A stretch of DNA of 64,000 bases from Salinivibrio siamensis (GCF_001996005.1 NZ_MUFB01000002.1:24001-88000); one strand, 5' to 3'; shown: positions 1 through 9,900, counted from the stretch's first letter. Notes: generated by a model not told the origin, from the sequence alone. Translations and numbers: made by a program.

Positions 1-415
1 GTCGGTGCGCCCCGATAAACTGCATGAAGGTCGCCAGATCAGTGACATAGTCGTCAAAGCGTTCGACATGACCCAGATCGCGCGGTTTGATCACGAGCCG
101 CTCGGACAAACCTTGGCCGCGGTGATCAAAGCTGTAAACGTCATAGCCCATCTGAACGAGGTCATAAAAGATCTCTTGATACTTCATCACGCTTTCAATG
201 CGGCCATTGACCACCACGACCGCTTGCCTATTCTGCGGACGGGTAAAGCTGCACCAGTGTAAACGTAGCCCTCCTTCCCCGTGGAAGTAGCCTTGTTCAC
301 GCTGTTGCCAAAAAGGTGTTATGTGGTGCTTAAATGCGTCGCTCAGCACTGCTTCACGGGCGAGAGAGTGCGCGTCAAAAGCCGGCTGATCCTTACTGTC
401 GGCGAGATCTGTCAT
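1..415 (-). CDS. pldB: Lysophospholipase L2-like alpha/beta hydrolase (5' part only)
   Basis: The first 138 codons of a minus-strand gene, cut by the window edge at position 1. The readable part resembles the N-terminal half of PldB: a GRIES motif near residue 73 followed by a YDVYSFDHRGQG segment, the usual lead-in to the alpha/beta hydrolase nucleophile elbow. The catalytic serine itself lies beyond the window. PldB-family enzymes act on lysophospholipids at the inner membrane. The start is the ATG at 413-415, the only clear one that keeps the conserved N-terminus. The next gene on the same strand, the AbgT transporter, is separated by a terminator, so the two are probably independent. Family assignment is fairly sure; exact substrate is not. 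Confidence 0.8.
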   Translation of the reverse strand, partial: MTDLADSKDQPAFDAHSLAREAVLSDAFKHHITPFWQQREQGYFHGEGGLRLHWCSFTRPQNRQAVVVVNGRIESVMKYQEIFYDLVQMGYDVYSFDHRGQGLSERLVIKPRDLGHVERFDDYVTDLATFMQFIGAHR

Positions 416-499
416 CTTGGTTTACCATCACTGAGATAGGTTTACTATAACCGTCTTAAAGGATGGATGAAAATGACACTTATGGGAAAAGCGCCGCGC

Positions 500-532
500 C
501 AAAAAGAAAAGGCAAGCGCGAGCGCTTGCCTT
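500..532 (-). terminator. Rho-independent terminator after the AbgT transporter gene
   Basis: An 8-9 bp GC-rich inverted repeat (arms at 511-518 and 523-530) is followed, reading on the minus strand, by a T-rich run (A-rich at 501-510 on the plus strand). It lies 20 bp past the stop of the transporter gene. Confidence 0.8.
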
Positions 533-551
533 AACACCGAATAACGATACG

Positions 552-2150
552 TTACTGGTTGAAGTTGTAGTAGGTTTCTGCACCAGGGCCAACGGGCAGA
601 CCGAGCACGAAAACCCATACGTAGAATAGGATGCTCCATCCCACCATAAAGATCATCGAATAAGGCAACATGGTGGCAATCAAGGTGCCTATGCCAAGGT
701 TTTTCACATAGCGACACGCCACCGCCAGAATCAGCCCGAAGTAACTCATCATCGGGGTAATGATGTTGGTCACTGAATCGCCAATCCGGTAGGCTGATTG
801 AATCGTCTCTGGGGCATAACCGACCAGCATCAACATAGGTACAAAGATGGGGGCGGTGATGGCCCACTGCGCCGATGCCGAGCCGACCGAGAGGTTAATC
901 AGGCCACACATCAAGATGAAGGCAAAGAATAATGCTGGCCCTGTTAAACCGATGGTTTGCAAAAAGTCAGCGCCGCCGACCGCAATCACTTGGCCAAAAT
1001 TGGTCCATTTAAAGAACGCCACAAATTGCGCCGCGAAAAACACCAGCACGATATACATGCCCATGGCGCTCATCGACTTAGACATCGAATCAATCACGTC
1101 GCGATCGTTATTGATGGTGCCGACGGTACGGCCAAACACAATACCGGGAACGGCAAAGAACACCATAATAAAGGCAACAATGCCTTTCAAAAACGGCGAG
1201 CCTGCCACTTCATTGGTCTCGGGGTGACGCAGTGGTCCCCACTCTGGGACGATGGTGAGCGCTAAAATGCCGCTGACAATCAGCACCGCAATCCCGGCAT
1301 TACGAAGACCGCGTTTCTCGTCATCATTAAGCTTGCTCGCGGAGGCGGCGGCGACATCTTCAGAGGCTTGGTCGTGGTCATACTGGCCCAGCTTAGGCTC
1401 GACAATCTTATCGGTGATCCACGCACCAACAATCGCGATGAAGAAGGTAGAAACGAACATAAAGTACCAGTTCATTTCGGGCCCAACGATGTAGTCTGGG
1501 TCAATCATTTGCGCGGCTGACTCGGTGATCCCCGACAGCAAGGGGTCGACAGTTCCCAACAACAAGTTAGCAGAGTAACCGCCTGATACCCCGGCAAACG
1601 CTGCGGCAAGCCCGGCTAATGGATGACGGCCTAATGAATGGAAGATCATCGCGGCAAGCGGGATTAAAACCACGTAACCGAGCTCTGAAGCCGTATTCGA
1701 GATAATACCGGCAAAGACAATGGTAAAGGTGACGGTACGGCGCGACGCGCCCATTACCAGGCCGCGCATGGAGGCTGACAGCAGTCCTGAATGTTCTGCG
1801 ACCGACACACCGAGCATGGCCACCAGCACGGTGCCGAGTGGGGCAAAGCCGGTAAAGTTTTTCACCAAGTTGGTGACGATCATTTGCAAGCCTTCGGCGT
1901 TGAGCAGGCTTTGCACATAAATCATGCCATCTGCCGCACGTCCTTTTGCGCCCTCTGGGCGAGGATCGGCGACAGACACATCAAAGTAGCCAGCGACACC
2001 CGAGGCGATCAGGATAGCGACACAGAAAATCGCGAATAAGGTCACTGGATGAGGGAGCAGGTTGCCGAGCCACTCGACGGTATCGAGAAAGCGCGTAAAC
2101 AGTGTGCGCTTGTGCGGCCCACCTTGTTGCTCTGTGGTACTTGAGTGCAT
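552..2150 (-). CDS. AbgT family transporter
   Basis: A 532-residue polytopic inner-membrane protein of the AbgT (p-aminobenzoyl-glutamate transporter/MtrF) family. It has a short hydrophilic N-terminus of about 25 residues and then roughly a dozen hydrophobic segments, with a charged cytoplasmic loop near residues 255-280. Family hallmarks visible include a GVSGGYSANLLLG segment near residue 190 and a conserved C-terminal NIITPMMSYFG segment. Characterised members take up p-aminobenzoyl-glutamate or export sulfonamides; which direction applies here cannot be read from sequence. The ATG at 2148-2150 has an AAGGAG Shine-Dalgarno just upstream. It stands as a single gene, without the abgAB hydrolase genes next to it, so a folate-catabolite role is only a family-level inference. 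Confidence 0.9.
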   Translation of the reverse strand: MHSSTTEQQGGPHKRTLFTRFLDTVEWLGNLLPHPVTLFAIFCVAILIASGVAGYFDVSVADPRPEGAKGRAADGMIYVQSLLNAEGLQMIVTNLVKNFTGFAPLGTVLVAMLGVSVAEHSGLLSASMRGLVMGASRRTVTFTIVFAGIISNTASELGYVVLIPLAAMIFHSLGRHPLAGLAAAFAGVSGGYSANLLLGTVDPLLSGITESAAQMIDPDYIVGPEMNWYFMFVSTFFIAIVGAWITDKIVEPKLGQYDHDQASEDVAAASASKLNDDEKRGLRNAGIAVLIVSGILALTIVPEWGPLRHPETNEVAGSPFLKGIVAFIMVFFAVPGIVFGRTVGTINNDRDVIDSMSKSMSAMGMYIVLVFFAAQFVAFFKWTNFGQVIAVGGADFLQTIGLTGPALFFAFILMCGLINLSVGSASAQWAITAPIFVPMLMLVGYAPETIQSAYRIGDSVTNIITPMMSYFGLILAVACRYVKNLGIGTLIATMLPYSMIFMVGWSILFYVWVFVLGLPVGPGAETYYNFNQ

Positions 2151-2400
2151 GGGGTTGGTCTCCTTCGTTGTACTGCATTTCCCGTCTATGGGAAAAGGAG
2201 GCCGAATGTTAATTGTTTTTTAACTTAAATAGCAAGATTAAAAGCTAGTTAGTGAGCGTAAAACTCGATCTACGTGCTGCTAATGAGGCAAAAAAGAAAC
2301 ATATTTGACTGGATAATGACTTTAACGGACATCATTTGACGCGAAGTTGGCGTATGATGGATGCGTGCTCGATCCGGTCACTGGTTAAAAGTGTTAACAA

Positions 2401-3411
2401 ATGCAACAGACTGAAACACAGACACATATTGATTACCTCGACATATTGCGTGTCCTCGCTGCCTTTTTCGTGGTGGCGATTCATGTACTGGGTCCGTATC
2501 GGTTTCAAATTGGTGATATTGCGCTGAGTGATTGGGTGGTCGCGGTAGGGCTAAACAGTGCAAGCCGCTGGGCGGTGCCGATTTTTATTATGATTTCGGG
2601 CTTACTGCTGCTCTCGTCGACGCGGCCTTTCCGCTTGCGCCATTTTATCCGTCGCCGCGTGGTTAAGGTGGTGGTGCCCTTTCTGGTGTGGTCGTTCGCG
2701 TTTGCGTGTCTGTCTGGACTGACGCCGGATGGTTTTTCGTGGCAGACCGTCACCCAAACATTGGGCGCGGCCCCTCAGCATGAAACTTATTATCACCTTG
2801 GCTTTTTCTACTATTACATCCCGTTGCTGCTGTGGGTGCCATTGCTACGCCCGTTAATGCCACGCTTACCGTCATGGTCAGTGGCTTTTATCGGATTAGC
2901 ATGGATAAGCTTAACGGCTTGGTATTTAACCGGCGCGCATGGCTGGTGGCGGAATGATTTTATCCTCTATGGCGGCTACTTATGGTTAGGCTATTGGCTA
3001 CACCAAGCGCCACGTGCGTTGTTACTGTGGTGGGCGCTGGGCTTACTGGCTTTGGGTATGACCGAGTATCACGTGTTAACCACCAGTGTTGCACATCAGC
3101 GTTATATCACTGAGGGTTGGTTATCGTATACCACGATCAACACGGTGCTGATTAGTGCGGCACTTTTCCTTGCCGTCAAACATTGGCGAGCGAATAAAGC
3201 GACACCATCGTGGGTTGCAACCCTGAGTCGTTATAGCCTAGGGATCTACTTGATTCACCCAGTGTTCCTTTGGCCCGTCAGGGCTTACTGGCCCACTTTA
3301 TCGCCCGCTCTGGTTTGGATCCCCTTGCTGACGCTATATGCCTTTGCGGGGGCGGCGCTGACCACTGCTGTATTGCAACGATATCGCGCCACCGCGTGGT
3401 TGGTGCCATAA
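2401..3411 (+). CDS. Acyltransferase family 3 membrane protein (WecH/OafA-like)
   Basis: A 336-residue integral membrane protein with about ten hydrophobic segments. It opens with YLDILRVLAAFFVVAIHV, the typical acyltransferase-3 start in which an R and a membrane-embedded H are conserved (here R18 and H27). These enzymes move acetyl or other acyl groups onto sugars or lipids of the envelope. The closest well-known relative in length and layout is the O-acetyltransferase WecH, but the acceptor cannot be told from sequence. The start is the ATG at 2401, although the Shine-Dalgarno is weak. It is divergent from the AbgT gene across a 250-bp gap and has no polysaccharide genes nearby. Confidence 0.85.
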   Translation: MQQTETQTHIDYLDILRVLAAFFVVAIHVLGPYRFQIGDIALSDWVVAVGLNSASRWAVPIFIMISGLLLLSSTRPFRLRHFIRRRVVKVVVPFLVWSFAFACLSGLTPDGFSWQTVTQTLGAAPQHETYYHLGFFYYYIPLLLWVPLLRPLMPRLPSWSVAFIGLAWISLTAWYLTGAHGWWRNDFILYGGYLWLGYWLHQAPRALLLWWALGLLALGMTEYHVLTTSVAHQRYITEGWLSYTTINTVLISAALFLAVKHWRANKATPSWVATLSRYSLGIYLIHPVFLWPVRAYWPTLSPALVWIPLLTLYAFAGAALTTAVLQRYRATAWLVP

Positions 3412-3555
3412 ATGATGACACTTTTGACGACAACGGCGGTCATAACTGATTGAATATAGGATGACAGGATCAGATCGCAATCATGAAGCCTGATGCCCCT
3501 AAATGGTATAAAAACCACCATACTCATAAAATGGGAGCTGGTAAGGAGAGAGAGC

Positions 3556-3915
3556 ATGGATGACGTCGCAGTCGTGATTAAGCACAGTAAGCGCCTAGAA
3601 GGCTTGCTGCGTGAGCACTATCACGCCGAAGGGAAGGGGCTACATCAGCTCATCGACAGTAGCCAAAAACGCCTGCCGCATGATGTGATCAAAAAGCTGC
3701 GCTTTGTCGCCACTATTCGTAACAAGGTCGTTCATGAAGAGGGTTACGAAGTGGACGATATACGTGAATTTATATCGGTGAGTAAGTATTGTGAGTCAGA
3801 ATTAGTACCGCGAAGCAACCGATTGATTTGGCGGCTTGCCGCGGGGCTTATCCTGCTGTTTACCGCGGGGGCAATTGGTTTTTACGCGCAAGTGTGGCCG
3901 CAATGGAGTGGCTAG
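3556..3915 (+). CDS. Small HEPN/DUF4145-like protein with a C-terminal membrane anchor
   Basis: A 119-residue protein starting at the ATG at 3556, chosen because AAGGAG sits at 3543-3548; the longer reading frame has no such site. Residues 1-80 are a helical, charged domain with the motif RNKVVH near residues 56-61. This fits the R-N-x3-H signature of HEPN/DUF4145 domains, where R and H form a ribonuclease-like centre in active members. Residues about 96-112 form a single membrane helix, leaving the HEPN-like domain probably in the cytoplasm. No nucleotidyltransferase (MNT) antitoxin gene is adjacent, so a toxin role is not supported by context. Function unknown. Confidence 0.6.
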   Translation: MDDVAVVIKHSKRLEGLLREHYHAEGKGLHQLIDSSQKRLPHDVIKKLRFVATIRNKVVHEEGYEVDDIREFISVSKYCESELVPRSNRLIWRLAAGLILLFTAGAIGFYAQVWPQWSG

Positions 3916-4054
3916 CTAACCACAATAATCGGTTGTCACCCCACGGTTAACGTTACGATTTTTTTAAACTGGATCTTGTTCTCATCAAGGGACGCTGGAC
4001 ATCTCCGCCAGCCAGCCTAGACTTGGCGTCCTTGTCTTGAAAGGAATGATACTC

Positions 4055-4690
4055 ATGTGGAGCTGGTTCGCTGTCTGTTGTTCTGGACTGCTGCATATCT
4101 CCGCAGCCTACCGGGGCCCACGTTGGCAGTTTTATCTTTTTAAACCGCTGACTATTGTGATGCTCATGGCGATAGTGGGCACTCACATTAGCGTCTCTCA
4201 TTATGCGCAATGGGTCTTCGTCGCGCTATTGCTCTCTGTGGTGGGCGATGTCTTTTTAATGCTCCCCAAAGACAGGTTTGTGCAGGGGTTAACCAGTTTT
4301 TTACTCGCACACCTGGTCTATATCTTCGCGTTTTGGGCGCAATTTGACGGCCATATGGTATGGTGGCTGCCCGCCATGTTGTCTGGCCTGGGCATTATCG
4401 TCTTTCTTTTACTGCTCCCAAACTTAGGGCAGCTCGCGCTGCCTGTGGCCGTGTATATTGCCGTGATCACCCAGATGGTATGGGCGGCCGGTGAATACTG
4501 GCTCAATACTCACTCCCCCGCGGCGGCACTCGCACTGGCCGGTGCTATCTGTTTTATGGTGTCAGATACCGTGCTGGCGTTTGCGCGTTTTAAGGGCGAA
4601 TTTCGTGCGGCACAAGCGATGGTGATGTCGAGTTATTTTTTAGCGCAAGCACTGATCAGTGCCTCGGTGGTGATCGCCCAAGGAGGGTGA
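4055..4690 (+). CDS. YhhN family protein (lysoplasmalogenase-like)
   Basis: A 211-residue protein with seven to eight predicted membrane helices spread over its whole length, matching the YhhN/TMEM86 family. The GDVFLM motif (near residue 70) and SDTVLAF motif (near residue 170) each carry the conserved acidic residue within a helix, as in this family. Eukaryotic members hydrolyse the vinyl-ether bond of lysoplasmalogen; the bacterial substrate is less certain. Start: the ATG at 4055 lies 9 nt after AAGGA (4041-4045). TTG 4037 and ATG 4046 are in frame but poorly placed. The next gene begins one base after the stop, so the two are probably co-transcribed. Confidence 0.8.
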   Translation: MWSWFAVCCSGLLHISAAYRGPRWQFYLFKPLTIVMLMAIVGTHISVSHYAQWVFVALLLSVVGDVFLMLPKDRFVQGLTSFLLAHLVYIFAFWAQFDGHMVWWLPAMLSGLGIIVFLLLLPNLGQLALPVAVYIAVITQMVWAAGEYWLNTHSPAAALALAGAICFMVSDTVLAFARFKGEFRAAQAMVMSSYFLAQALISASVVIAQGG

Positions 4691-4691
4691 G

Positions 4692-4991
4692 ATGGAAAAA
4701 GTCTATCAAGCGATGAACACCTTGGAGGCGCACAGCTTAAAAGGCCTGTTATCCAGCCATCGTATTGATTGTGTATTGAAAGGCGAAGCGCTGAGTGCGG
4801 CAGTGGGCGAGTTACCCACTGATGTGCAAGGCGTAACCTTATGGGTTGCCCCAGAAAATGTCGCTCAAGCAAGGCAATTACTGCAGGCGTATGAAGAGCA
4901 AAGCGAGACACACTGGGTATGCCAGCACTGTGGAGAAGAGAACGCCGGCAGTTTTGAACTATGCTGGCAATGCCAGCATAGTCGCGAATGA
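4692..4991 (+). CDS. DUF2007 protein with C-terminal zinc ribbon
   Basis: A 99-residue cytoplasmic protein. Residues 1-70 match the DUF2007 (putative signal-transducing, GlnB-like fold) pattern, beginning EKVYQAMNTLEAHSLKGLL. The last 25 residues carry two CxxC pairs (CQHCGEEN and CWQCQ) that would bind one zinc ion, a RanBP2-type ribbon. AAGGAGG directly precedes the ATG inside the end of the YhhN gene, suggesting translational coupling. The function of this family is not established; metal binding is inferred from the cysteines. Confidence 0.8.
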   Translation: MEKVYQAMNTLEAHSLKGLLSSHRIDCVLKGEALSAAVGELPTDVQGVTLWVAPENVAQARQLLQAYEEQSETHWVCQHCGEENAGSFELCWQCQHSRE

Positions 4992-4994
4992 CAC

Positions 4995-5261
4995 TTACAT
5001 CATATGCTTGCGGCGAATATCGAGCAGCGCAAAAATCCCAAAAATCAGGATTGACCATTTTTCCCAGCGCGTCATGGTAATTTTGTCGCCAAATGCTCCT
5101 AAGAAAATCAGCATTTGTAGCCCATGCATCACCAACAAAAAGCCGGTCATGATATAGAGCGCCATGGCGGCCACCCCTGGAAACGGGTGAACGATGTTGG
5201 CCAGTAAGACGATCCAAACAAAGGCGATGGCCGCTTTGGCGAGTAGAATTAGTCCTTTCAT
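4995..5261 (-). CDS. DUF1145 family small membrane protein (YhhL-like)
   Basis: An 88-residue inner-membrane protein with three hydrophobic segments, corresponding to the YhhL/DUF1145 protein that lies next to rsmD in enterobacteria. The short start at 5259-5261 is chosen because the upstream in-frame extension overlaps rsmD by more than 200 bp and has no family similarity. It follows rsmD by 10 bp on the same strand, so the two probably form one transcript. Function unknown. Confidence 0.8.
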   Translation of the reverse strand: MKGLILLAKAAIAFVWIVLLANIVHPFPGVAAMALYIMTGFLLVMHGLQMLIFLGAFGDKITMTRWEKWSILIFGIFALLDIRRKHMM

Positions 5262-5271
5262 AGTGTGTCTC

Positions 5272-5883
5272 TTACGTTTGGTCGTTGAAATATAGACGGA
5301 AGTTGACTTGTCCTGCACGTTTTTCACGATGACAGTGCCAGTTTCCTGGGACGTGATAGTCATCCAGCTCACTTTCCGCTTCAACGTAAATACATGCCCC
5401 AGGTGCGAGCCATCCGTTGTTTGCGAGCGCAGCCAAGGTGTCGTTAAGCAACCCTTGATGAAACGGGGGATCGACAAAGACCACATCGAACGGGCCGTTT
5501 TGCGGTGGCGCGGCGAGTAGAGTCAGTGCATCTGTGCTATCTACTTGCGCATTCTCTGCGCCAAGCTGATCGAGGTTATCTCGAAGTTGTTTGGCCGCTA
5601 CGGGGTTTTTTTCGCAAAACTGCGTCCAAGTCGCGCCGCGAGAGAGCGCTTCAAAGCCCAGTCCACCACTGCCCGCAAACACATCCAAGCAGCGCGCTCC
5701 CGGAAGATGGGGCGCCAGCCAATTAAATACGGTTTCTTTCACCCGGTCGGTAGTGGGGCGTAACCCCTGTGCGTCTTGCACGACAAGCTTACGGCCACGC
5801 CAGCGGCCAGCAATGATACGAACAGCTCCAGCCCCACGGGAAGCGTGAGCTGATGAAGATTTGCGGTTGGCGCGTTTAACCAT
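5272..5883 (-). CDS. rsmD: 16S rRNA (guanine(966)-N(2))-methyltransferase RsmD
   Basis: A 203-residue SAM-dependent methyltransferase that makes m2G966 in 16S rRNA. Visible motifs are the SAM-binding LDVFAGSGGLGFEAL segment (near residues 65-80) and the catalytic DPPF tetrad near residue 139, the RsmD variant of the N6/N2-methylase NPPY signature. The basic N-terminus (residues 1-25) probably contacts rRNA. It diverges from ftsY over an 87-bp gap, the arrangement normal in gammaproteobacteria. Confidence 0.95.
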   Translation of the reverse strand: MVKRANRKSSSAHASRGAGAVRIIAGRWRGRKLVVQDAQGLRPTTDRVKETVFNWLAPHLPGARCLDVFAGSGGLGFEALSRGATWTQFCEKNPVAAKQLRDNLDQLGAENAQVDSTDALTLLAAPPQNGPFDVVFVDPPFHQGLLNDTLAALANNGWLAPGACIYVEAESELDDYHVPGNWHCHREKRAGQVNFRLYFNDQT

Positions 5884-5961
5884 AGATTTTTTGACCGTAA
5901 AGAAGGTGATAGACTATGCCGATTCGGTATTGAGCCGCTGATTGTATCAAGCATGCTTTAG

Positions 5962-6994
<1,033 letters not shown>

Positions 6995-6996
6995 CC

Positions 6997-7665
6997 GTGA
7001 TTCAGTTTCAGCAGGTAAGCAAAGCCTATCGGGGTGGCCGTCAGGCGCTGCAAAAAGTCAGCTTTGAGCTTCCCAAAGGGGATATGGCGTTGTTAACCGG
7101 CCATTCTGGCGCCGGGAAAAGTACGCTGCTGAAACTGATCTGCGCCATTGAACGTCCTAGTGATGGGCAGATTTACTTCAATGGCCATGATATTTCCCGC
7201 ATTCCGCGCCAAGACATTCCGTTTCTACGGCGCCATTTAGGGATTATTTTTCAGGATCATAACCTGCTGATGGACGCGACTGTCTACGAGAATGTGGCGT
7301 TACCGCTGCGTATTGAGCAGCAGCCAGAAGGTGAAATCAAAAAACGCGTGTCTGCGGCGTTAGATAAAGTGGGGCTGTTGGATAAAGCGCGTTGTTTCCC
7401 GATTCAATTATCAGGCGGGGAGCAGCAGCGCGTTGGGATTGCCCGGGCGGTGGTCAATCGCCCGCAAGTCCTGTTGGCGGACGAGCCAACGGGGAATCTC
7501 GATGCCGCTTTGTCAGCGCAGATTATGGAGCTGTTTCGCCTGTTCAACCAAGTGGGCGTGACCATTCTTATGGCGACCCATGACACCAGCTTGCTTGAGC
7601 AGTACCGCCACCTTAGGCGGTTTGATCTCCAGCAAGGCAGTTTGGCGGAGGTCAGTCATGGCTGA
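6997..7665 (+). CDS. ftsE: Cell division ATP-binding protein FtsE
   Basis: A 222-residue ABC ATPase that pairs with FtsX at the divisome to control periplasmic amidase activation. Walker A is GHSGAGKST (near residue 36), Q-loop in IIFQDHNLL, signature LSGGEQQR (near residue 137), Walker B VLLADEPTGNLD, and H-switch ATHD. The start is the GTG at 6997, with GGGAGGA at 6984-6990. It begins 2 bp after the ftsY stop and overlaps ftsX by 8 bp, so the cluster is translationally coupled. Confidence 0.97.
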   Translation: MIQFQQVSKAYRGGRQALQKVSFELPKGDMALLTGHSGAGKSTLLKLICAIERPSDGQIYFNGHDISRIPRQDIPFLRRHLGIIFQDHNLLMDATVYENVALPLRIEQQPEGEIKKRVSAALDKVGLLDKARCFPIQLSGGEQQRVGIARAVVNRPQVLLADEPTGNLDAALSAQIMELFRLFNQVGVTILMATHDTSLLEQYRHLRRFDLQQGSLAEVSHG

Positions 7666-8596
7666 ATCTTTTATGCAGACGCAAAAGCGTCATGCCTCCA
7701 CTGCTTGGCGGGATCTGTTTCAACGCCCGATGGGGAATCTACTCACCTTGATGGTGTTAGCGGTTGCACTTTCCTTACCCGCGACGTTTTACTTATTGGC
7801 CAAGAATGTGGTAACAGTGAGCGCGCAGTGGCATAGCCCTGCTGAGCTCAATGTGTTCTTAACGCCGGATCAATCGTCGCAGCAAGGTGAAGCACTGGCT
7901 AAGCAGCTGAGGGAGTGGCCCGCCATTGATAGCATTGAATACATCTCGCCTGACCAAGGTATGGCGTCGCTAAAACAGCAGCGAGGCTTTAATCAAGCGG
8001 TGAGCTTGTTAGATAATAATCCACTGCCTGCTGTGTTGGTGGTGGTGCCTGACGTGACCCCCGCAGATGGAGAAGACGCCACCTCTTTGACCGCGCGTGT
8101 GGAAGCCTTGTCCGACAAGCTTTCGGCACTGGCTGAAGTCGAGGAAGTGCGGTTAGATACTGATTGGCTGGCACGTTTGGACGCGATCAAAACACTGGCC
8201 ATTACACTTGCTTGGCTTTTTTCCGGGTTGATGTTGGCAGCTGTCGTGCTACTTGTGGGGAATACCTTGCGGTTGCAGGTACTCCATCATCGTGCACGGA
8301 TCCAAGTGATGAAAATGGTAGGAGCCACCGACCGTTTTATCTTACGGCCTTATCTTTATATGGGCGCATGGTTGGGCGGACTGGCGGCGATCGTCGCGTG
8401 GTTACTCACCGGGTTAAACACCTGGTTGATGGATGGGGCGGTGCGGCAATTTGCACAGCTTTATGACAGTCCCTTTACCCTTAGCGGACTCAATTGGGAT
8501 GAATCTTTGCTATTGTTAATGGGCTCAATCCTACTAGGAGTGTTGGCGGCGTTGCTGGCGACGCGCCGACATTTAAAAGAAATTGAACCTGTGTAG
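7658..8596 (+). CDS. ftsX: Cell division protein FtsX
   Basis: A 312-residue inner-membrane partner of FtsE. After a cytoplasmic N-terminus, one membrane helix lies near residues 30-50. A periplasmic domain of about 120 residues follows (it recruits EnvC-type activators in E. coli), and three helices lie in the C-terminal half within the FtsX permease domain; the QVMKMVGATDRF segment near residue 220 is characteristic. ATG 7658 is chosen over the longer frame because it sits at the ftsE end with GGAGG-like bases upstream (7647-7651) and gives the normal family length. Confidence 0.95.
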   Translation: MAESFMQTQKRHASTAWRDLFQRPMGNLLTLMVLAVALSLPATFYLLAKNVVTVSAQWHSPAELNVFLTPDQSSQQGEALAKQLREWPAIDSIEYISPDQGMASLKQQRGFNQAVSLLDNNPLPAVLVVVPDVTPADGEDATSLTARVEALSDKLSALAEVEEVRLDTDWLARLDAIKTLAITLAWLFSGLMLAAVVLLVGNTLRLQVLHHRARIQVMKMVGATDRFILRPYLYMGAWLGGLAAIVAWLLTGLNTWLMDGAVRQFAQLYDSPFTLSGLNWDESLLLLMGSILLGVLAALLATRRHLKEIEPV

Positions 8597-8636
8597 GGTT
8601 AATACGGTCATAGACTCACAACAGACAGATAAAGGC

Positions 8637-8664
8637 TTGCAGTTTGCCCCTGCTTGGGTATATT
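8637..8664 (+). promoter_or_regulatory. Probable sigma-70 promoter of rpoH
   Basis: TTGCAG at 8637-8642 and TATATT at 8659-8664 are separated by 16 bp within the 121-bp ftsX-rpoH gap. This is the best -35/-10 pair there. rpoH usually has several promoters, and I could not identify the others. Confidence 0.45.
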
Positions 8665-8717
8665 TTTGCATGCTTAATCAGCAATTCGGTCTTCGACGAT
8701 TCGGAAACGAGGTTTGA

Positions 8718-9581
8718 ATGACAAAAGAGATGAACGCATTGGCACCGATTGTTCAAGATAACATCGACGGTTATCTGCAAGCGGTAAACAGCCACCCTAT
8801 GCTCAGCGCTGAAGAGGAGCATTCGCTGGCCGAGCGTCTCCATTATCATGGTGATCTGGAGGCGGCGAAGTCGCTGATCCTATCTCACTTGCGTTTTGTT
8901 GTTCATATCGCCCGTGGATACACCGGATACGGTCTCCCGATGGCAGACTTGGTACAAGAAGGCAACATTGGTTTGATGAAGGCGGTGAAGCGCTTCAACC
9001 CAGAAGTTGGCGTGCGCCTCGTGTCCTTTGCTGTCCATTGGATCAAAGCTGAAATTCACGAGTACGTATTGCGTAACTGGCGTATCGTTAAAGTGGCAAC
9101 CACCAAAGCGCAGCGTAAGCTTTTCTTTAACTTGCGTAAAAACAAAAAGCGCTTGGGTTGGTTTAATAACGACGAAGTGAATATGGTCGCAGAGCAACTC
9201 GGCGTGGAAGCGTCTGAGGTGCGCGAAATGGAAGCTCGGTTGGCCGCACAGGATGCGACCTTTGAAGCGCCGGCGAATGCCGACGATGAGCGCGAAAGCG
9301 GTCCAATGGCCCCTGTCTATTATCTGGAGGACAAAACCTCAGATATTGCCGCGTCGCTAGAGGCGGAAAACTGGGAGTCGCACGCAAACCGCCGATTGGC
9401 CAGTGCACTATCCGCATTGGATGAGCGCAGCCAACATATTGTCCGTTCTCGTTGGTTAGACGACAACAAAGCCACGCTGCAAGATCTCGCGGATCATTAT
9501 CAAGTGTCGGCGGAGCGGATCCGTCAGCTAGAGAAGAACGCGATGAAAAAGCTTAAACAAGCAATGGGTGATGCGCTGTAA
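8718..9581 (+). CDS. rpoH: RNA polymerase sigma-32 factor RpoH
   Basis: A 287-residue heat-shock sigma factor. Region 2 is clear ([17 protein letters not shown] near residues 75-92, then [17 protein letters not shown]). The RpoH box follows as [10 protein letters not shown] near residues 132-141, the segment that distinguishes sigma-32 from other group 3 factors. Region 4 helix-turn-helix is at the C-terminus ([20 protein letters not shown]). The ATG is preceded by GAGG. It lies downstream of ftsEX as in other gammaproteobacteria, with its own promoter region and a terminator behind it. In relatives, rpoH mRNA folding and proteolysis set sigma-32 levels; that is family knowledge, not visible here. 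Confidence 0.97.
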   Translation: MTKEMNALAPIVQDNIDGYLQAVNSHPMLSAEEEHSLAERLHYHGDLEAAKSLILSHLRFVVHIARGYTGYGLPMADLVQEGNIGLMKAVKRFNPEVGVRLVSFAVHWIKAEIHEYVLRNWRIVKVATTKAQRKLFFNLRKNKKRLGWFNNDEVNMVAEQLGVEASEVREMEARLAAQDATFEAPANADDERESGPMAPVYYLEDKTSDIAASLEAENWESHANRRLASALSALDERSQHIVRSRWLDDNKATLQDLADHYQVSAERIRQLEKNAMKKLKQAMGDAL

Positions 9582-9602
9582 GATCGTCTTCGATCAAAGC
9601 TG

Positions 9603-9627
9603 AACCGGCCATGAGGCCGGTTTTTTT
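9603..9627 (+). terminator. Rho-independent terminator after rpoH
   Basis: An 8-bp perfect stem (AACCGGCC / GGCCGGTT) with a 4-nt loop is followed by a run of T residues from 9621. Confidence 0.9.
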
Positions 9628-9900
9628 ATGCCTGTTGCCAGGGAAAAAGAAAAGTGTTGAAGAGGTTATTCACAGCTTATCCTGGATCCTTACTACATCT
9701 AGTGGATCCGGTATAACGATCATCGCTTATCAACGCAATCCACACCTTTTTCCACAGTCGACTAAAAAACGAACACTGTTGGCGGGGGGAAGCAGACGTG
9801 TGAGATCAAACTCAGGTACAATGCGGACTTGTTTCGAGGAGCACGTTATCCTCGTGTGACGTCAGCTGGGAATAATTTTGTGAGTGAAGGGGTAAAAGGT
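9628..9900. other. Non-coding gap between rpoH and glpE with DnaA-box-like motifs and a leader hairpin
   Basis: No credible gene is seen here. The stretch 9660-9760 holds TTATTCACA (9666-9674, a full match to the relaxed DnaA box), TTTTCCACA (9748-9756, one mismatch) and a weaker 7/9 match at 9736-9744. Three GATC sites fall within about 50 bp (two inside GGATCC). Nearer glpE there is a TACAAT -10-like hexamer (9817-9822) and a hairpin with 6-bp arms (9835-9840 and 9849-9854) that would lie in the glpE leader. Confidence 0.45.

Noticed and set aside
4633-5217. A 194-codon minus-strand open frame
   Set aside because: It runs antisense to the YhhN and DUF2007 genes and across the DUF1145 gene, has no family features and lacks a ribosome site.
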